Shown here in pieces: positions 24,021 to 33,193 of a stretch of 64,000 nt of DNA. This stretch comes from Pseudomonas siliginis. GTDB taxonomy: Bacteria; Pseudomonadota; Gammaproteobacteria; Pseudomonadales; Pseudomonadaceae. The notes below the pieces were generated by a model, which was given only the letters and a program-made list of their open reading frames with translations, was not told where the DNA came from and ran no database searches. The DNA lies in the NCBI RefSeq assembly GCF_019145195.1, contig NZ_JAHSTW010000002.1:682001-746000 (forward strand), written 5' to 3'. The first letter of the stretch is position 1. Each line of letters begins with the position of its first letter. A program made the translations under genes and the position numbers.

Positions 24021-26036
24021 TTAGCCGAGTTCCACTCGGTTGCGTCCGGCGTTTTTTGCCCGATACAGCGCCTGATCGGCTCTTTTCAACACAAGATCGC
24101 TGTGTTCTCCGACCCTGAACGATGCCAGTCCCATGGAAATCGTAATGGTCACTCGCTCGCCCTTGAAATGAAACGGGCAGGCTTCGATCGCCGCGCGCAG
24201 GGTTTCCAGCAGTTTTGCGCCAACCGCTGGCGGCGTCGCGGGCAGCAACAGCACGAACTCTTCACCGCCGAAACGGGCGATGAAATCCGAGCCGCGCAGG
24301 CGTTTGCGCAATACCGTGGCGATGATCTTCAGCACTTTGTCGCCGGCCAGATGGCCATAGCTGTCGTTGATCCGCTTGAAGTGATCGAGGTCGAGCATGG
24401 CCAGGCTGAGGGTGTTGCCGTGCTGCTGCCATTGCTGGATTTCATGCTCAAGGCGTTCGCTCCACGCCGCACGGTTGGGCAGGCCGGTCAACGGATCAAT
24501 CAGGGCTTTCTGCCGCTGCTCTTCAAGGTGTTCACGGAAGCCCATGGCTTCCTGCTCCATATGCGCCACCCGCTCCGACAGGCTCTTCAACCTGGCGGCG
24601 ACTTCCTGCTCTCGGGCGTCGCGCTGTTTCTGGTGCTGGTCCATCGTTCCCAGCAGGCCTTCCAGATGATTCTCCAGCACATGCTTGAGGTCATCGAGGT
24701 CCGCCGCTTGCTGGACGCTGCTCTGCAAGCCGTCGACCTGCTCGCGAATCTGCGTGTCCATGGCCCGCGCCGCCGAGCTGTTGTCGGCATGCCCTTCGCT
24801 GGCCGCTTGCAGGTTGCTCTGAAACGCTTCGAGGCGTTCGTTGAGTTGTTGCAGATAGGCTTCGAATTCGTGCTGTCCGCTGTCGGTAATCGCCAGCATC
24901 AAAGTCGCGAGATCGTCGAGGATCGGCAACAGTTCGTACCAGTTCAACCCGTGTTTGAGCCGCTCGCGCATGGCTTCGGCTTGCGGCCGGTGGCGCTCGG
25001 GCAGGGTCAGGTCGTCGAGCAGGCCGATCAGCGTGTCTTCGATATGTCGGGCCACGGAGCTGTAGGACGGCTCCGGGGAATCCGGCAGAGCGAAGAGGAT
25101 GTCGTGCTCCGACTGCTCCGGGTCGATAGCGGCCAAGGCCTGAGCGATCGGCTCGGGCAGGGGCAGGCTGTCGAGAATCAGCGGCGACGTATCGCCGGGA
25201 TGGATCAATTCATCGGGGTTGAACGCCTCGGCTGCTGGCGCAGCGACGGTCATCTCGGCGTCCGCGGCGGGTTCAACTCGCGCTGGCTCGGATTCAACGA
25301 CGACCACAGGCGCAGCGAACGCAATGACTTGCGGCTCATCAGGCGGCGTCTGGGCGGGCGTTTCGATGATGGTCTCGGGCGCTGCGATCGCTGGCTCCGC
25401 GTTGGCCACCGGTGCCGATTGCGCAGGCTCCGGTTCAGGCTGCTGAGCTTCGACCAGCTGCGTCACTGGTGTTGCTGGTATGTCGGCCGCCGGTGCAACG
25501 GTTTCTTCACTGTCGCGACTACCAAACAAACGCTGCAACAACCCCGGCCGCCCCGGCTCGGCAGGCGTTTCCAGCTGACTCAAGGCCTTGCCCTGCAAGC
25601 CACTGAGTTCGCTCAGCAGCAGTGGCATTTCCCGCGCCTGACCGACGCGGCTGTCCAGTTGTTTGGCAAATTTCTTCAGCGGTTGCGCGACTTCGCGCGG
25701 CAGCGGCAAAGCCTGCAACTGGGTGACCAGCGCGGTCAGCGCGGTGCTGACCTGATCGATGCGGGTCTCGCGGCGCTGCTCTGAGTCGAGCACGGCTTTT
25801 TCCAGACGCGGCAGTAATGCGGCGAGGCCGGCGTCCATGTCATCGGTGCGCACGACTTCGCGCATTTCTTTCATGCACTGATCGACGGCCTTGTCGGTGC
25901 CCTCGGCCGCCAGCGTGCTGCGCACCAGACCGCGCCGCAGCAGGTCGAGTCGCGCGGCCCAGCGGCGCTCGAGCTTGTCCTGCTGTTCGATGCTCTTGAG
26001 GTACTTCTCTTTCCAGCGCTGGGCGTCATCGCTCAT
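24021..26036 (-). CDS. dgcH: Large GGDEF diguanylate cyclase
   Basis: 671-aa soluble protein. The C-terminal GGDEF domain (about 495-670) has DPLTGLPNRAAW, LDLDHFKRINDSYGH and the active-site loop ARFGGEEFVLL, so it should make c-di-GMP. No I-site RxxD is evident just ahead of the loop (RKRLRGSDFIARFGG has RGSD, which does fit RxxD five residues upstream, so feedback inhibition is possible). The N-terminal half has no recognised sensor but a helical region, an acidic Ala/Pro/Glu-rich linker near 165-275, and coiled coils near 395-490. Position and length match the P. aeruginosa PA5487 protein named DgcH. It overlaps the EEP gene by 4 nt. Confidence 0.85.
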   Translation of the reverse strand: MSDDAQRWKEKYLKSIEQQDKLERRWAARLDLLRRGLVRSTLAAEGTDKAVDQCMKEMREVVRTDDMDAGLAALLPRLEKAVLDSEQRRETRIDQVSTALTALVTQLQALPLPREVAQPLKKFAKQLDSRVGQAREMPLLLSELSGLQGKALSQLETPAEPGRPGLLQRLFGSRDSEETVAPAADIPATPVTQLVEAQQPEPEPAQSAPVANAEPAIAAPETIIETPAQTPPDEPQVIAFAAPVVVVESEPARVEPAADAEMTVAAPAAEAFNPDELIHPGDTSPLILDSLPLPEPIAQALAAIDPEQSEHDILFALPDSPEPSYSSVARHIEDTLIGLLDDLTLPERHRPQAEAMRERLKHGLNWYELLPILDDLATLMLAITDSGQHEFEAYLQQLNERLEAFQSNLQAASEGHADNSSAARAMDTQIREQVDGLQSSVQQAADLDDLKHVLENHLEGLLGTMDQHQKQRDAREQEVAARLKSLSERVAHMEQEAMGFREHLEEQRQKALIDPLTGLPNRAAWSERLEHEIQQWQQHGNTLSLAMLDLDHFKRINDSYGHLAGDKVLKIIATVLRKRLRGSDFIARFGGEEFVLLLPATPPAVGAKLLETLRAAIEACPFHFKGERVTITISMGLASFRVGEHSDLVLKRADQALYRAKNAGRNRVELG

Positions 26037-26911
26037 TCACAGGTTCCGCGAGGGGCAGGGCTCAACGCGGGCAATGCGTCGGCCGTGAGCGAACCCGGCA
26101 GACGAATTTCCACCGCGACCGGCAGGTGATCGGAAATGGGCTGGGCCAGCACCTCGACCTTTTCCAGGGTCAGGGTCGGGCTGAGCAGAATATGATCAAG
26201 GCAACGCTGTGGGCGCCAGCTGGGGAAGGTCGCTTCCACCTGCGGGGCCAGCAGGCCGAGATCGCGTAACGGCGAGTGTTCGAGCAGGTCGCTGGCATGG
26301 GTATTCATGTCGCCCATCAGCACCTGATGCTTGTAACCGCTGATCAAATCACGAATGTAGGCCAGTTGCAGGCTACGCGTCCGCGCGCCGAGGGCCAGGT
26401 GCATCATTACTACCACCAACGCTTCCGGACCTTCGCCGAAACGCAGCAGGATCGCGCCGCGACCTTTCGGGCCGGGCAGCGGGTGATCCTCGATCGCCCA
26501 CGGCTTCAAGCGACTGAGCACGCCATTGCTGTGCTGGGCCAGTCGACCGAGGTTGCGATTGAGTTGTTGATACCAGTAGGGAAAGGCGCCGAGATGGGCC
26601 AGATGTTCGACCTGATTGACGTAGCCCGAACGCAGGCTGCCGCCATCGGCTTCCTGCAGCGCGACCAGATCGAAGTCGCCGAGCAGGTCACCGATCTTTT
26701 GCAGATTGCCGGAACGCCCGGTGTGCGGCAGCAGATGCTGCCAGCTGCGGGTCAGGTAATGCCGATAGCGCTCGGTGCTGATGCCGACCTGAATGTTGAA
26801 GCTCAGCAAGCGCAGACGCTGGTCTGCGGGCAGGCCCGTAGACGCCAGATGATGCTCGTTGACCTGCGGATCATGCAGGCCAACGATGCGTTCGGACTTC
26901 CAGCGGCGCAT
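26033..26911 (-). CDS. Endonuclease/exonuclease/phosphatase-family protein
   Basis: 292-aa EEP-superfamily protein. Visible active-site elements: LLSFNIQVG near 35 (first Asn), VALQEADGG near 85 (metal Glu), MMHLALGARTR near 167, VLMGDMNTHASD near 192 and the terminal SDHLPVAVEI near 260 (Asp-His). Substrate may be DNA, phospholipid or phosphoinositide-like; it is not exoIII because that has different spacing. It lies between dsbA and dgcH, overlapping dgcH by 4 nt, so it is co-transcribed with it. Matches the gene I recall as PA5488 in P. aeruginosa, where its role is unassigned. Confidence 0.8.
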   Translation of the reverse strand: MRRWKSERIVGLHDPQVNEHHLASTGLPADQRLRLLSFNIQVGISTERYRHYLTRSWQHLLPHTGRSGNLQKIGDLLGDFDLVALQEADGGSLRSGYVNQVEHLAHLGAFPYWYQQLNRNLGRLAQHSNGVLSRLKPWAIEDHPLPGPKGRGAILLRFGEGPEALVVVMMHLALGARTRSLQLAYIRDLISGYKHQVLMGDMNTHASDLLEHSPLRDLGLLAPQVEATFPSWRPQRCLDHILLSPTLTLEKVEVLAQPISDHLPVAVEIRLPGSLTADALPALSPAPRGTCE

Positions 26912-26925
26912 GGCGAATGCCGCGC

Positions 26926-27567
26926 TTAGTTGGCAGCAGCCTTGTTCGCCGCTCGCTCTTTGGCGACCAGATCGTCAGCCAGCTTCAATGCTTGCTCGGC
27001 ACCACCGGCAGAGCCGATGTCGAAGCGGTATTTACCATTGACGATCATGGTTGGCACGCCAGTGATTTCGTACTTCTTCGCCAGCTCACGGGCCTTGACG
27101 ATCTGGCCTTTGATAGCGAACGAGTCAAACGTGGCGAGGAACTTGTCCTTGTCCACGCCTTGAGTGGCGAGGAAGTCAGCCATGTCGTTCTTGTCGGTGA
27201 GCTTCTTGTGTTCTTTCTGGATCGCATTGAACACGGCGTTGTGCACCTGGTGCTCGACACCCATGGCTTCCAGAGTCAGGAACATCTGGCCGTGAGCGTC
27301 CCATGGGCCGCCGAACATGGCGGGAATGCGCACGAAGTTGACATCGGACGGCAGTTTTTCAACCCATGGATTGATCACTGGCTCAAAAGCGTAGCAATGC
27401 GGGCAGCCATACCAGAACAGCTCGACCACTTCGATTTTGCCAGGCTTTGCCACCGGCACCGGGTTGGCCAGTTCGACGTAAGGGGCGGCAGGGGCTTCAG
27501 CGGCCTGGGCGGTGACGCCGAACAGGCTGGCAGCGACGAGGGCGGCGCTGATGATCAGATTACGCAT
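26926..27567 (-). CDS. dsbA: Thiol:disulfide interchange protein DsbA
   Basis: 213-aa periplasmic oxidase with signal peptide (MRNLIISAALVAASLFGVTAQA). The thioredoxin-fold active site is VELFWYGCPHCYAF near residue 56 (CPHC), and the cis-Pro loop is ITGVPTMIVNG near 168. It introduces disulfides into exported proteins with DsbB. The candidates in this window include the two-Cys sensor of the neighbouring EAL enzyme, Ivy and c-type cytochromes. It is the first gene after a terminator and lies 14 nt from the EEP gene start. Confidence 0.95.
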   Translation of the reverse strand: MRNLIISAALVAASLFGVTAQAAEAPAAPYVELANPVPVAKPGKIEVVELFWYGCPHCYAFEPVINPWVEKLPSDVNFVRIPAMFGGPWDAHGQMFLTLEAMGVEHQVHNAVFNAIQKEHKKLTDKNDMADFLATQGVDKDKFLATFDSFAIKGQIVKARELAKKYEITGVPTMIVNGKYRFDIGSAGGAEQALKLADDLVAKERAANKAAAN

Positions 27568-27661
27568 GCTTTACTCCTGAACAATTTGGGTCGCCTCGCT
27601 CGACCTGTTGCGACACAGATCCTGGCGGGCATGAGTGCTGTAGTGTAACGGCAGCGGCCAC

Positions 27662-27690
27662 AAAAAAGGGCGGCCAAAGCCACCCTTTTT
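27662..27690 (-). terminator. Intrinsic terminator downstream of the cytochrome c4 gene
   Basis: Read on the minus strand: AAAAAGGGTGGC-TTTG-GCCGCCCTTTTTT, a stem with one G-U wobble and a T-run of six. It lies about 75 nt past the cytochrome c4 stop, before the dsbA promoter. Confidence 0.8.
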
Positions 27691-27766
27691 ATACTTGCTG
27701 CGAAGGATTAATCGAGCGTTAACGTGGCCGGCGCTGCGCGCCTCGTTCAGCCCTCGAATCAGGGCC

Positions 27767-28378
27767 TCAGTGCAGGCCCTGGATGTAGCTGGAAACCGCA
27801 GCGATGTCTTCGTCGCTCAGCTTGCGCGCGATGGTGCGCATGGTCATTGCGTCGCCGTCGTTGGCGCGACCGCCTTCTTCCTTGCGGAAATCGGTCAGTT
27901 GCTTGGCAATGTATTGCGCATGCTGGCCACCCAGATGCGGGAAGCCTGCTGCAGCATTGCCGGAGCCGTTCGGCGAGTGGCAGCCGGTGCAGGCTGGCAG
28001 ACCTTTTTCCAGGTTGCCGCCACGGAACAGCGCTTCACCGCGAGCGACGATCTTCGGATCGGCGGCGCCGACGCTGCCTTTCTGACTGGCGAAGTACGCG
28101 GCCATGTCGGCCAGATCCTGGTCATTCAGGTTGGTCAGCAGCCCGGTCATTTCCAGCACCACGCGCTTGCCCGACTTGATGTCATGCAATTGCTTGTCGA
28201 GGTAGCGTTCACCTTGACCTGCCAGTTTCGGAAAGTTTGGCGCCATGCTGTTGCCGTCCGGGCCATGGCAGGCTCCGCACACGGCAGCTTTGGCCTGGCC
28301 TGCTGCGGCATCGCCGGCAGCATGGGCGACACCTGAAATTCCCACGGTCAACAGCAGACTCACGATCAATTTGTTCAT
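27767..28378 (-). CDS. Cytochrome c4, diheme
   Basis: 203-aa secreted diheme cytochrome: signal peptide MNKLIVSLLLTVGISGVAHA and two CxxCH sites, CGACHG near 34 and CTGCHS near 131, in two homologous halves joined by a linker, each with a later Met ligand (SMAPNFP and MTMRTIA). It carries electrons to terminal oxidases in the periplasm and on the inner-membrane surface. It is downstream of the cytochrome c5 gene (30 nt gap), so the two form an operon. Confidence 0.93.
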   Translation of the reverse strand: MNKLIVSLLLTVGISGVAHAAGDAAAGQAKAAVCGACHGPDGNSMAPNFPKLAGQGERYLDKQLHDIKSGKRVVLEMTGLLTNLNDQDLADMAAYFASQKGSVGAADPKIVARGEALFRGGNLEKGLPACTGCHSPNGSGNAAAGFPHLGGQHAQYIAKQLTDFRKEEGGRANDGDAMTMRTIARKLSDEDIAAVSSYIQGLH

Positions 28379-28408
28379 CAGCTAATCCAACTACGGCTAA
28401 GGGTTAAG

Positions 28409-28714
28409 TTATGGACCGGGCTTACTCTCGCTCATCCACAGGATGATGGCCTGGTAATCCTCGGCACTGCAGTCCATGCACAAACCACGCGGCGGCATCG
28501 CCTTGAAACCCTGGGTCACGTGTTGCACCAGCGTCCCCATACCTTTCGCCAACCTCGGCGTCCAAGCTTCCTGATCGCCTCTTGCGGGCGCCATGGGTAG
28601 TTGGCCGGAATGACAGGCACCACAAACACGGTTGTACACAGCTTCCGGATCCTGTGTAGCCTGTGCGCTGTAAAGCGGCATCAAGACTCCGGCAGCCAGC
28701 AGCCATTTCGTCAT
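28409..28714 (-). CDS. Cytochrome c5 family protein
   Basis: 101-aa monoheme cytochrome. Signal peptide MTKWLLAAGVLMPLYSAQA, heme site CGACHS near 32, Met ligand in FKAMPPRGLCMDC near 73 with the extra Cys pair LCMDC that forms the disulfide typical of cytochromes c5. It has AAAGG about 9 nt upstream. First gene of the c5-c4 unit, divergent from engB, with 191 bp between starts. Confidence 0.88.
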   Translation of the reverse strand: MTKWLLAAGVLMPLYSAQATQDPEAVYNRVCGACHSGQLPMAPARGDQEAWTPRLAKGMGTLVQHVTQGFKAMPPRGLCMDCSAEDYQAIILWMSESKPGP

Positions 28715-28905
28715 AAAACGACCTTTTCAGGGTTGAGAGCGTTCTGCGTTCTAATGCGCAATCAAAGCCTGTCGCTCTCGTGAACTTCATCCTTCGCTGG
28801 GACAAAGCACACACAAAATCTGCGGCATTATATACTGGCGTCACTGAAACGGAAGCGACACCGCGTTCCGCGCCCAATCCCGGCGCCGCCCACATCGGAA
28901 ATCCC

Positions 28906-29550
28906 ATGCAACTCAAGAATCCCATCCTCGGCCTGTGCCAACAGTCCACGTTCATGCTCAGTGCCGCCAAAGTCGATCAATGCCCTGACGATGAAGGCTT
29001 CGAAGTGGCGTTTGCCGGTCGTTCCAATGCCGGCAAATCCAGCGCGCTGAACACCCTGACTCACGCCAGCCTGGCGCGCACCTCGAAAACTCCGGGTCGC
29101 ACACAGCTGTTGAACTTCTTCAAGCTAGACGATGATCGCCGTCTGGTCGACCTGCCGGGCTACGGTTATGCAAAAGTACCGATCCCGCTCAAGCAACACT
29201 GGCAGCGCCACCTCGAGGCTTACCTCGGTGGTCGGGAGAGTTTGAAAGGTCTGATTCTGATGATGGACATCCGCCATCCGATGACCGACTTCGACCTGCT
29301 GATGCTCGACTGGGCCGTCGCCGCCGGCATGCCGATGCACATCCTGCTGACCAAGGCCGACAAGCTCACCTACGGCGCAGCCAAGAACACCCTGCTGAAA
29401 GTACAGTCGGAAATCCGCAAGGGCTGGGGCGACTCGATCACCATCCAACTGTTCTCCGCACCAAAACGCATGGGCCTGGAAGAGGCCTACACCGTACTGG
29501 CCGACTGGATGGAACTGGCAGACAAAAACACCGAGACCGCTGCCGAGTAA
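28906..29550 (+). CDS. engB: Ribosome-biogenesis GTPase EngB (YsxC/YihA)
   Basis: 214-aa GTPase needed for late 50S subunit assembly. G motifs: G1 [12 protein letters not shown] near 38, the switch-I Thr region [13 protein letters not shown]3 [10 protein letters not shown] near 80, G4 TKADKL near 146 and G5 FSAPKRMG near 182. ATG 28906 was chosen because the family starts [20 protein letters not shown] lies 5 nt upstream, while the longer frame from 28780 has no homology. It precedes the sRNA ersA and polA, an order like the engB-spf-polA order of enteric bacteria. Confidence 0.95.
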   Translation: MQLKNPILGLCQQSTFMLSAAKVDQCPDDEGFEVAFAGRSNAGKSSALNTLTHASLARTSKTPGRTQLLNFFKLDDDRRLVDLPGYGYAKVPIPLKQHWQRHLEAYLGGRESLKGLILMMDIRHPMTDFDLLMLDWAVAAGMPMHILLTKADKLTYGAAKNTLLKVQSEIRKGWGDSITIQLFSAPKRMGLEEAYTVLADWMELADKNTETAAE

Positions 29551-29563
29551 ATTCAGAATGGGG

Positions 29564-29688
29564 AAAAATTGGTTGTAGTGTGGCCGGGCAAGGCAAAAAT
29601 AGCGCTAAAAAGCGGAGTTTAGGGGACCTAAATGAGCATTTTTAGCGGTGCTTTTAACGCAGCATGGCCGCGCTACAGCCGATTTTTT
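29564..29688. repeat. 125-bp imperfect palindrome between engB and ersA
   Basis: The two halves align as inverted repeats over the full length: AAAAATTGGTTGTAG at the left end faces CTACAGCCGATTTTTT at the right; CGCTAAAAA faces TTTTTAGCG inside; the centre is TTTAGG-GGA-CCTAAA. It could fold into one long hairpin on RNA or cruciform DNA. Its A/T-rich motifs differ from the REP families. The T-rich end lies next to the ersA terminator. It may be a miniature transposable element or a shared transcription barrier between engB and ersA. Confidence 0.8.
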
Positions 29689-29691
29689 GGC

Positions 29692-29734
29692 AAAAAAAGC
29701 CCCGGATTTCATTGGGGAGGGAGAAATTCCGGGG
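29692..29734 (-). terminator. Intrinsic terminator of ersA
   Basis: On the minus strand CCCCGGAATTTC and GAAATCCGGGG pair with a one-base bulge around a loop containing TCTCCCTCCCC, followed by seven T. The loop is C-rich and unpaired, so besides terminating it could be the base-pairing region of the sRNA against Shine-Dalgarno sequences. Confidence 0.85.
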
Positions 29735-29822
29735 TTCAAGTTCCGAACCGCTAGGGCGGGGTTCAGATATCTGCCAACACTTAACACAACATAGGAGCAT
29801 CGAAGGGCTTCACCAGCCATTC
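29692..29822 (-). ncRNA. ersA: ErsA small regulatory RNA
   Basis: The 3' end is fixed by the terminator; the 5' end is estimated from the promoter at 29829-29856, giving about 131 nt, close to the 132 nt known for P. aeruginosa ErsA. Synteny also fits: ErsA lies between PA5492 (engB) and polA. In P. aeruginosa it is sigma-22 (AlgU) dependent and represses algC and other mRNAs through a C-rich loop; here the loop reads TCTCCCTCCCC. It is Hfq-bound by analogy. The exact start needs mapping. It is the positional counterpart of enteric Spot 42 but unrelated in sequence. Confidence 0.78.
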
Positions 29823-29828
29823 AGTACC

Positions 29829-29856
29829 TCTGAGTGTTCGATCGACAGATTAGTTC
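29829..29856 (-). promoter_or_regulatory. Candidate sigma-22 (AlgU) promoter of ersA
   Basis: On the minus strand GAACTA (29856-29851), a 17-nt spacer, then TCAGA (29833-29829). The AlgU consensus is GAACTT-N16/17-TCTGA, so the match is 5/6 and 4/5 with correct spacing. It places the ErsA start near 29822, in line with the expected RNA length. Confidence 0.65.
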
Positions 29857-29904
29857 AGATTTTTTTCAAAAAGCTTTGGAATAGCCTCAAGCATTTATCG
29901 TTCT

Positions 29905-29944
29905 AAGCCGGTTTACCGGGCTTGCCGCGACGTCGCGTCGCGGC
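29905..29944 (-). terminator. Tandem hairpins downstream of polA
   Basis: Two adjacent inverted repeats, AAGCCGGTTTACCGGGCTT-like at 29905-29923 and the perfect GCCGCGACG-TCG-CGTCGCGGC at 29924-29944, lie 27 nt past the polA stop. Neither has a T-run on the minus strand, so they may act as weak terminators or 3' stabilisers. Confidence 0.4.
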
Positions 29945-29970
29945 ACCTCTATAAACTCAGTGCGCCTCAT

Positions 29971-32775
29971 TCAGTGCGCCTCATCCCAGTTGTTGCCCAC
30001 GCCAACTTCCACCAGCAGCGGCACATCCAGTTTCGCCGCTTCGCTCATGTGCGTACGTATCTCGGCGCTGACCTGCTCGACCAGATCCTCGCGAACCTCC
30101 AGCACCAGTTCGTCGTGCACTTGCAGGATGACCCGGGCATCCAGCCCCGACGTGGCCAGCCAGTTATCCACAGCCACCATGGCTTTCTTGATGATGTCCG
30201 CTGCCGTGCCCTGCATCGGCGCGTTGATCGCTGTGCGTTCTGCAGCGGCGCGTTCCTGCGGCTTGTTCGAGTTGATCTCCGGCAGGTACAGGCGACGACC
30301 GAAGAATGTTTCGACGTAACCCTGATCCGCCGCCTGCGCGCGAGTGCGCTCCATGTATTCGCGAACGCCTGGATAACGAGCGAAGTAAGTATCGATGTAG
30401 GCCTTGGCGGTCTTGGTGTCGACGCCGATGTCCTTGCCGAGCTTCTGCGCGCCCATGCCGTAGATCAGACCGAAGTTGATCGCCTTGGCGCTGCGGCGCT
30501 GGTCGGAGGTCACTTGATCGAGCTCGACCTTGAATACTTCGGCAGCGGTTGCAGTGTGCACGTCGAGATTGTTGCGAAAGGCGTTCATCAGGCCTTCATC
30601 GCGGGACAGGTGGGCCATGATCCGCAATTCGATCTGCGAGTAGTCCGCCGCCAGTAGTTTGTAGCCCTTCGGCGCGACGAATGCCTGACGAATGCGCCGG
30701 CCTTCGGCAGTGCGTACCGGGATGTTCTGCAGGTTCGGGTCACTGGAAGACAGGCGCCCGGTCGAAGCCACGGCCTGATGATACGAGGTGTGGATGCGCC
30801 CAGTGCGCGGGTTGATCTGTTCAGGCAGGCGATCGGTGTAAGTGCTTTTCAGCTTGCTCATCGAACGGTGCTCCATCAGCACCTTCGGCAAGCGGTGATC
30901 GTCTTCGGCGAGTTTCGCCAGCACTTCTTCAGCAGTGGACGGCTGGCCTTTGGCGGTTTTCTTCAGCACCGGCAGGCCGAGCTTTTCATAAAGAATCACG
31001 CCCAGCTGCTTCGGCGAGCCGAGGTTGAATTCTTCCCCGGCGATTTCGAAGGCTTCACGCTCCAGCGCGACCATTTTGTTGCCCAGCTCAATGCTCTGAA
31101 TGCCCAGCAACTCGGCATCGACGAACGCACCCTGGCGTTCGATGCGCGCCAGCACTGGCACCAGCGGGATTTCGATGTCGGTCAAGACGCTGGCCAGGCT
31201 CGGAATCGCGCTGAGCTTGTCGAACAGGGCCTGATGCAGGCGCAGGGTGATGTCGGCGTCTTCGGCGGCGTACGGCCCGGCCTGTTCCAGGGCGATCTGG
31301 TCGAAGGTCAGTTGCTTGGCACCTTTGCCAGCGATGTCCTGGAAGCTAACCGTGGTGTGGTCAAGGTACTTCTGCGCGAGGCTGTCCATGTCGTGACGGG
31401 TCGCGGTGGAATTGAGTACGTAGGACTCGAGCATGGTGTCGAAGGCGATGCCGCGCACGCTGATGCCTTCACTCTGATCGCCGCCAATGGCGCAGTTGGC
31501 CAGAATGTTCATGTCGAACTTGGCGTGCTGGCCAACCTTGAGTTTGTTCGGGTCTTCCAGAATCGGCTTGAGTGCGCGCAGCACGGTGTCGCGATCCAGC
31601 TGCTCCGGCACGCCGATGTAGGAGTGGGTCAGCGGGATGTACGCAGCTTCGTTGGCCTGCACCGCAAACGACAGACCGACCAGTTGCGCTCGCTGCGCGT
31701 CGATGCCGGTGGTTTCGGTGTCGAAGGCGATCAGTTTGGCGTTGCGCAATTTTTCCAGCCAGACGTCGAAGCGGGCCTGATCGAGGATGGTTTCGTACGC
31801 GGCCTCGGCAGGGGCAGCAGGTGCCTCGGCTTGCGGGGCGCTGAACAGATCATGGGCGGGCGCAGGTTCGGCCGCCGCGCTCAGTTCCAGGCGTTTGGCA
31901 TCGCGATCCAGATCATTGAGCCAGCTCTTGAATTCCAACAGGGTGTACAGCTCGTAGAGTTTGGCCGGATCCTCCTGGCCCATCTGCAGATCATCGAGGC
32001 CGATATCCAGCGGCACGTCGACCTTGATGGTCGCCAGTTGATAGGACAGGAAAGCCATTTCCCGGTGCTCTTCGAGCTTGGCCGGCAAGGTTTTTGCGCC
32101 ACGGATCGGCAGGGTCGGCACGATGTCGAGGTTGGCGTACAGCTCGGTCAGACCGCCGTTGACGCCGACCAGCAGGCCGGACGCCGTCTTCGGGCCGATG
32201 CCCGGCACGCCCGGAATGTTGTCGGAGGAATCGCCCATCAGCGCCAGGTAATCGATGATCTGTTCCGGTGCGACGCCAAATTTCTCCTTAACGCCCTCCA
32301 CATCCATCGAGCTACCGGACATGGTGTTGACCAAGGTAATGTGGCCGTCGACCAGTTGCGCCATGTCCTTGTCACCGGTGGAAATGATCACCGGGCGATC
32401 TGCTGCCGCACTGCTGCGGGCCAGGGTGCCGATCACATCGTCGGCCTCGACGCCGTCCACGCACAGGAGCGGGAAGCCGAGGGCGATCACGCTCTGGTGC
32501 AGCGGCTCGATCTGCACGCGCATGTCATCGGGCATGCTTGGCCGGTTGGCCTTGTATTCGGCGTACATCTCATCGCGAAATGTCCCGCCCTTGGCGTCGA
32601 ACACCACGGCGAAGGGGCTGTCCGGGTACTGCTTGCGCAGACTCTTGAGCATGTTCAGCACGCCTTTGACCGCACCGGTCGGCAGGCCTTTGGACGTGGT
32701 CAGTGGCGGCAGTGCATGAAAGGCGCGGTACAGGTAAGACGAACCGTCCACCAGGACGAGGGGGGCTTGGCTCAT
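29971..32775 (-). CDS. polA: DNA polymerase I
   Basis: 934-aa polymerase with all three domains. The N-terminal 5'-3' exonuclease starts [15 protein letters not shown]. The 3'-5' exonuclease region near 350 keeps [12 protein letters not shown]. The polymerase has motif [16 protein letters not shown] near 700, motif [17 protein letters not shown] near 750 and motif [12 protein letters not shown] near 880. Full length compared with E. coli (928 aa). ATG 32775 was chosen over the TTG at 32787, which lacks a spaced ribosome site. It completes DNA repair and Okazaki-fragment processing. A 14-bp repeat covering the last codons and stop is duplicated just downstream. Confidence 0.96.
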   Translation of the reverse strand: MSQAPLVLVDGSSYLYRAFHALPPLTTSKGLPTGAVKGVLNMLKSLRKQYPDSPFAVVFDAKGGTFRDEMYAEYKANRPSMPDDMRVQIEPLHQSVIALGFPLLCVDGVEADDVIGTLARSSAAADRPVIISTGDKDMAQLVDGHITLVNTMSGSSMDVEGVKEKFGVAPEQIIDYLALMGDSSDNIPGVPGIGPKTASGLLVGVNGGLTELYANLDIVPTLPIRGAKTLPAKLEEHREMAFLSYQLATIKVDVPLDIGLDDLQMGQEDPAKLYELYTLLEFKSWLNDLDRDAKRLELSAAAEPAPAHDLFSAPQAEAPAAPAEAAYETILDQARFDVWLEKLRNAKLIAFDTETTGIDAQRAQLVGLSFAVQANEAAYIPLTHSYIGVPEQLDRDTVLRALKPILEDPNKLKVGQHAKFDMNILANCAIGGDQSEGISVRGIAFDTMLESYVLNSTATRHDMDSLAQKYLDHTTVSFQDIAGKGAKQLTFDQIALEQAGPYAAEDADITLRLHQALFDKLSAIPSLASVLTDIEIPLVPVLARIERQGAFVDAELLGIQSIELGNKMVALEREAFEIAGEEFNLGSPKQLGVILYEKLGLPVLKKTAKGQPSTAEEVLAKLAEDDHRLPKVLMEHRSMSKLKSTYTDRLPEQINPRTGRIHTSYHQAVASTGRLSSSDPNLQNIPVRTAEGRRIRQAFVAPKGYKLLAADYSQIELRIMAHLSRDEGLMNAFRNNLDVHTATAAEVFKVELDQVTSDQRRSAKAINFGLIYGMGAQKLGKDIGVDTKTAKAYIDTYFARYPGVREYMERTRAQAADQGYVETFFGRRLYLPEINSNKPQERAAAERTAINAPMQGTAADIIKKAMVAVDNWLATSGLDARVILQVHDELVLEVREDLVEQVSAEIRTHMSEAAKLDVPLLVEVGVGNNWDEAH

Positions 32776-32849
32776 GAGCAGGATCAACCTTTTCGGCGGG
32801 TCCGGCGCTAGAATAGCGGGACCGTTGACGACAAAGGGACAAGGTTATC

Positions 32850-33140
32850 ATGCGTACGTTAAATCGCTTGCTGCTGGTCGGGTTGATCGCTGTCTCACCA
32901 CTGGCCGCGATTGCGGCGGATGATGCGCCGGGCGGCGACCCCGAGGTCACCATCCGCACGGAGGGCGACAAGACTATTCAGGAGTACCGTCAGAACGGTT
33001 TCCTGTATGCGATCAAGGTCACGCCGAAGGGCGCGCCGCCGTACTTTCTGGTGCGCGCCGACGGAACGGATGCCAATTTCATCCGCTCGGACCAGCCGGA
33101 TATGCTGATCCCGTCATGGAAGATATTCGAATGGAAGTAG
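32850..33140 (+). CDS. DUF2782 exported protein
   Basis: 96-aa protein with signal peptide (MRTLNRLLLVGLIAVSPLAAIA) and a short mature domain of the DUF2782 family (EVTIRTEGDKTIQEYRQNGFLYAIKVTP and PYFLVRADGTDANF). It is divergent from polA and 53 bp upstream of thrB in the same direction. Function unknown; probably periplasmic. P. aeruginosa has the same gene next to polA, as I recall PA5494. Confidence 0.82.
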   Translation: MRTLNRLLLVGLIAVSPLAAIAADDAPGGDPEVTIRTEGDKTIQEYRQNGFLYAIKVTPKGAPPYFLVRADGTDANFIRSDQPDMLIPSWKIFEWK

Positions 33141-33193
33141 GTTTTTAATTCACCCGGCGCCGCCGCTGCGGCGCCCGTACTGGCAGTCAAGAC

